Below, in pieces: positions 6,474 through 6,805 of a DNA stretch of 6,805 nt. The stretch comes from JBDHRG01 sp039807445 (GTDB taxonomy: Bacteria > Pseudomonadota > Gammaproteobacteria > Competibacterales > Competibacteraceae). The number at the start of each line of letters is the position of its first letter. The first letter of the stretch is position 1. Under the pieces are notes generated by a model. It had not been told where the DNA came from. It saw nothing but the letters and a program-made list of their open reading frames with translations, and made no database searches. A program made the translations under genes and the position numbers. The stretch is from assembly GCA_039807445.1 (NCBI GenBank), contig JBDHRG010000200.1:1-6805 (forward strand), in the 5' to 3' direction.

Positions 6474-6495
6474 CGAGGCCGCTGTCGGCTGCCTG

Positions 6496-6805
6496 TCACC
6501 CCACGCCGTTCAGCGCCGGCGCGTGCGGACGGCGGCGGTACCAGCGGGCGTAGACGACGACCAGCACGATCAGGAACGGGATGCCGGTCAGCAGCGTCAT
6601 CCTGAACTCGGCGGTGAACAGCGTCGTGACCATGATCGCCAGCATCAGCCCGGCGCCGAGCAGCGTCAGCCACGGGAAGCCCCACATCCGGAAGGTCAGC
6701 GCCCCACCGCCCTGCGCCGCCCAGCGCCGGCGGAAGAACCAGTGCGTGACGAAGATCATCAACCAGGTGAACAGCGCACCGAACATCGACACCGAGATCA
6801 TCAGC
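6496..6805 (-). CDS. Amino acid permease (APC superfamily), C-terminal part only
   Basis: The last 102 or so codons of an inner-membrane transporter; the 5' end lies beyond the right edge. Three hydrophobic segments are visible: SMFGALFTWLMIFVTHWFF, then FPWLTLLGAGLMLAIMVTTLF, then LLTGIPFLIVLVVVYARWY, ending in a basic RRR cytoplasmic tail. The segment FTWLMIFVTHWFFRRRW followed by FRMWGFPWL resembles the C-terminal helices of bacterial amino acid:H+ symporters (the AAT family that includes AnsP, GabP, CycA and ProY). Substrate specificity cannot be read from this end. Being upstream of kynB on the same strand, it may import tryptophan or a related amino acid; that is inference from context only. 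Confidence 0.8.
   Translation of the reverse strand, partial: LMISVSMFGALFTWLMIFVTHWFFRRRWAAQGGGALTFRMWGFPWLTLLGAGLMLAIMVTTLFTAEFRMTLLTGIPFLIVLVVVYARWYRRRPHAPALNGVG

Larger units (their letters stand above)
6342..6495. other. Intergenic region between permease and kynB
   Basis: About 154 bases lie between the permease stop and the kynB start, the longest gap in the window. It holds a strong hairpin close to the permease stop (6448-6473) and two degenerate copies of a short motif, GCAAGC followed after 3-5 bases by GATCCCGG, at 6393-6409 and 6424-6442. I see no clear sigma-70 promoter on the minus strand, so kynB may be read through from the permease or have its own undetected promoter here. 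Confidence 0.5.

Noticed and set aside
5835..6605. 256-codon plus-strand open frame
   Set aside because: It is antisense to kynB, the intergenic hairpin and the permease end; shadow composition and no motif.

Overview
The window reads as an ordinary stretch of chromosome from a very GC-rich proteobacterium. Codon third positions are strongly G/C. The gene set (KynB-type kynurenine formamidase, amino acid permease, SMUG1-type glycosylase, single-domain RluA-type pseudouridine synthase) fits Beta- or Gammaproteobacteria best, with Betaproteobacteria my preferred guess. That placement is inference from family resemblance, and no rRNA or other marker gene is present. I see no tRNA, rRNA, CRISPR array, transposase or phage gene, and no gene-free stretch longer than about 160 bases.

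Layout, left to right. Positions 1-88 are an AT-richer intergenic end with a heptamer tandem repeat at the very edge and a possible terminator. Positions 89-2464 (minus strand) hold a complete penicillin acylase family Ntn-hydrolase. A 90-base divergent gap separates it from a SMUG1-type uracil-DNA glycosylase (2555-3355, plus). The glycosylase converges on, and overlaps by 77 bases, a predicted lipoprotein with an alpha/beta-hydrolase serine motif (3279-4658, minus). Next, all on the minus strand, come an RluA-family pseudouridine synthase (4691-5626), kynurenine formamidase KynB (5706-6341) and the C-terminal end of an amino acid permease that runs off the right edge (6496-6805).

The four right-hand genes are transcribed in the order permease, kynB, pseudouridine synthase, lipoprotein, with gaps of about 154, 79 and 32 bases. 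The permease-kynB pairing makes sense as uptake of an amino acid (possibly tryptophan) plus the second step of its oxidation to kynurenine. kynA and kynU are not in the window and could lie beyond the right edge. The pseudouridine synthase and lipoprotein are close enough to be co-transcribed but have no evident functional link to kynurenine. The acylase is predicted to be exported or membrane-anchored and the glycosylase is a cytoplasmic DNA-repair enzyme, so their divergent arrangement need not imply shared function.

I did not find a convincing undescribed system. The points most worth a second look are the lipoprotein hydrolase of unknown substrate, the near-perfect 11-bp hairpin plus degenerate repeats between permease and kynB, the acylase active-site signature with its possible acyl-homoserine-lactone specificity, and the long convergent coding overlap at 3279-3355.
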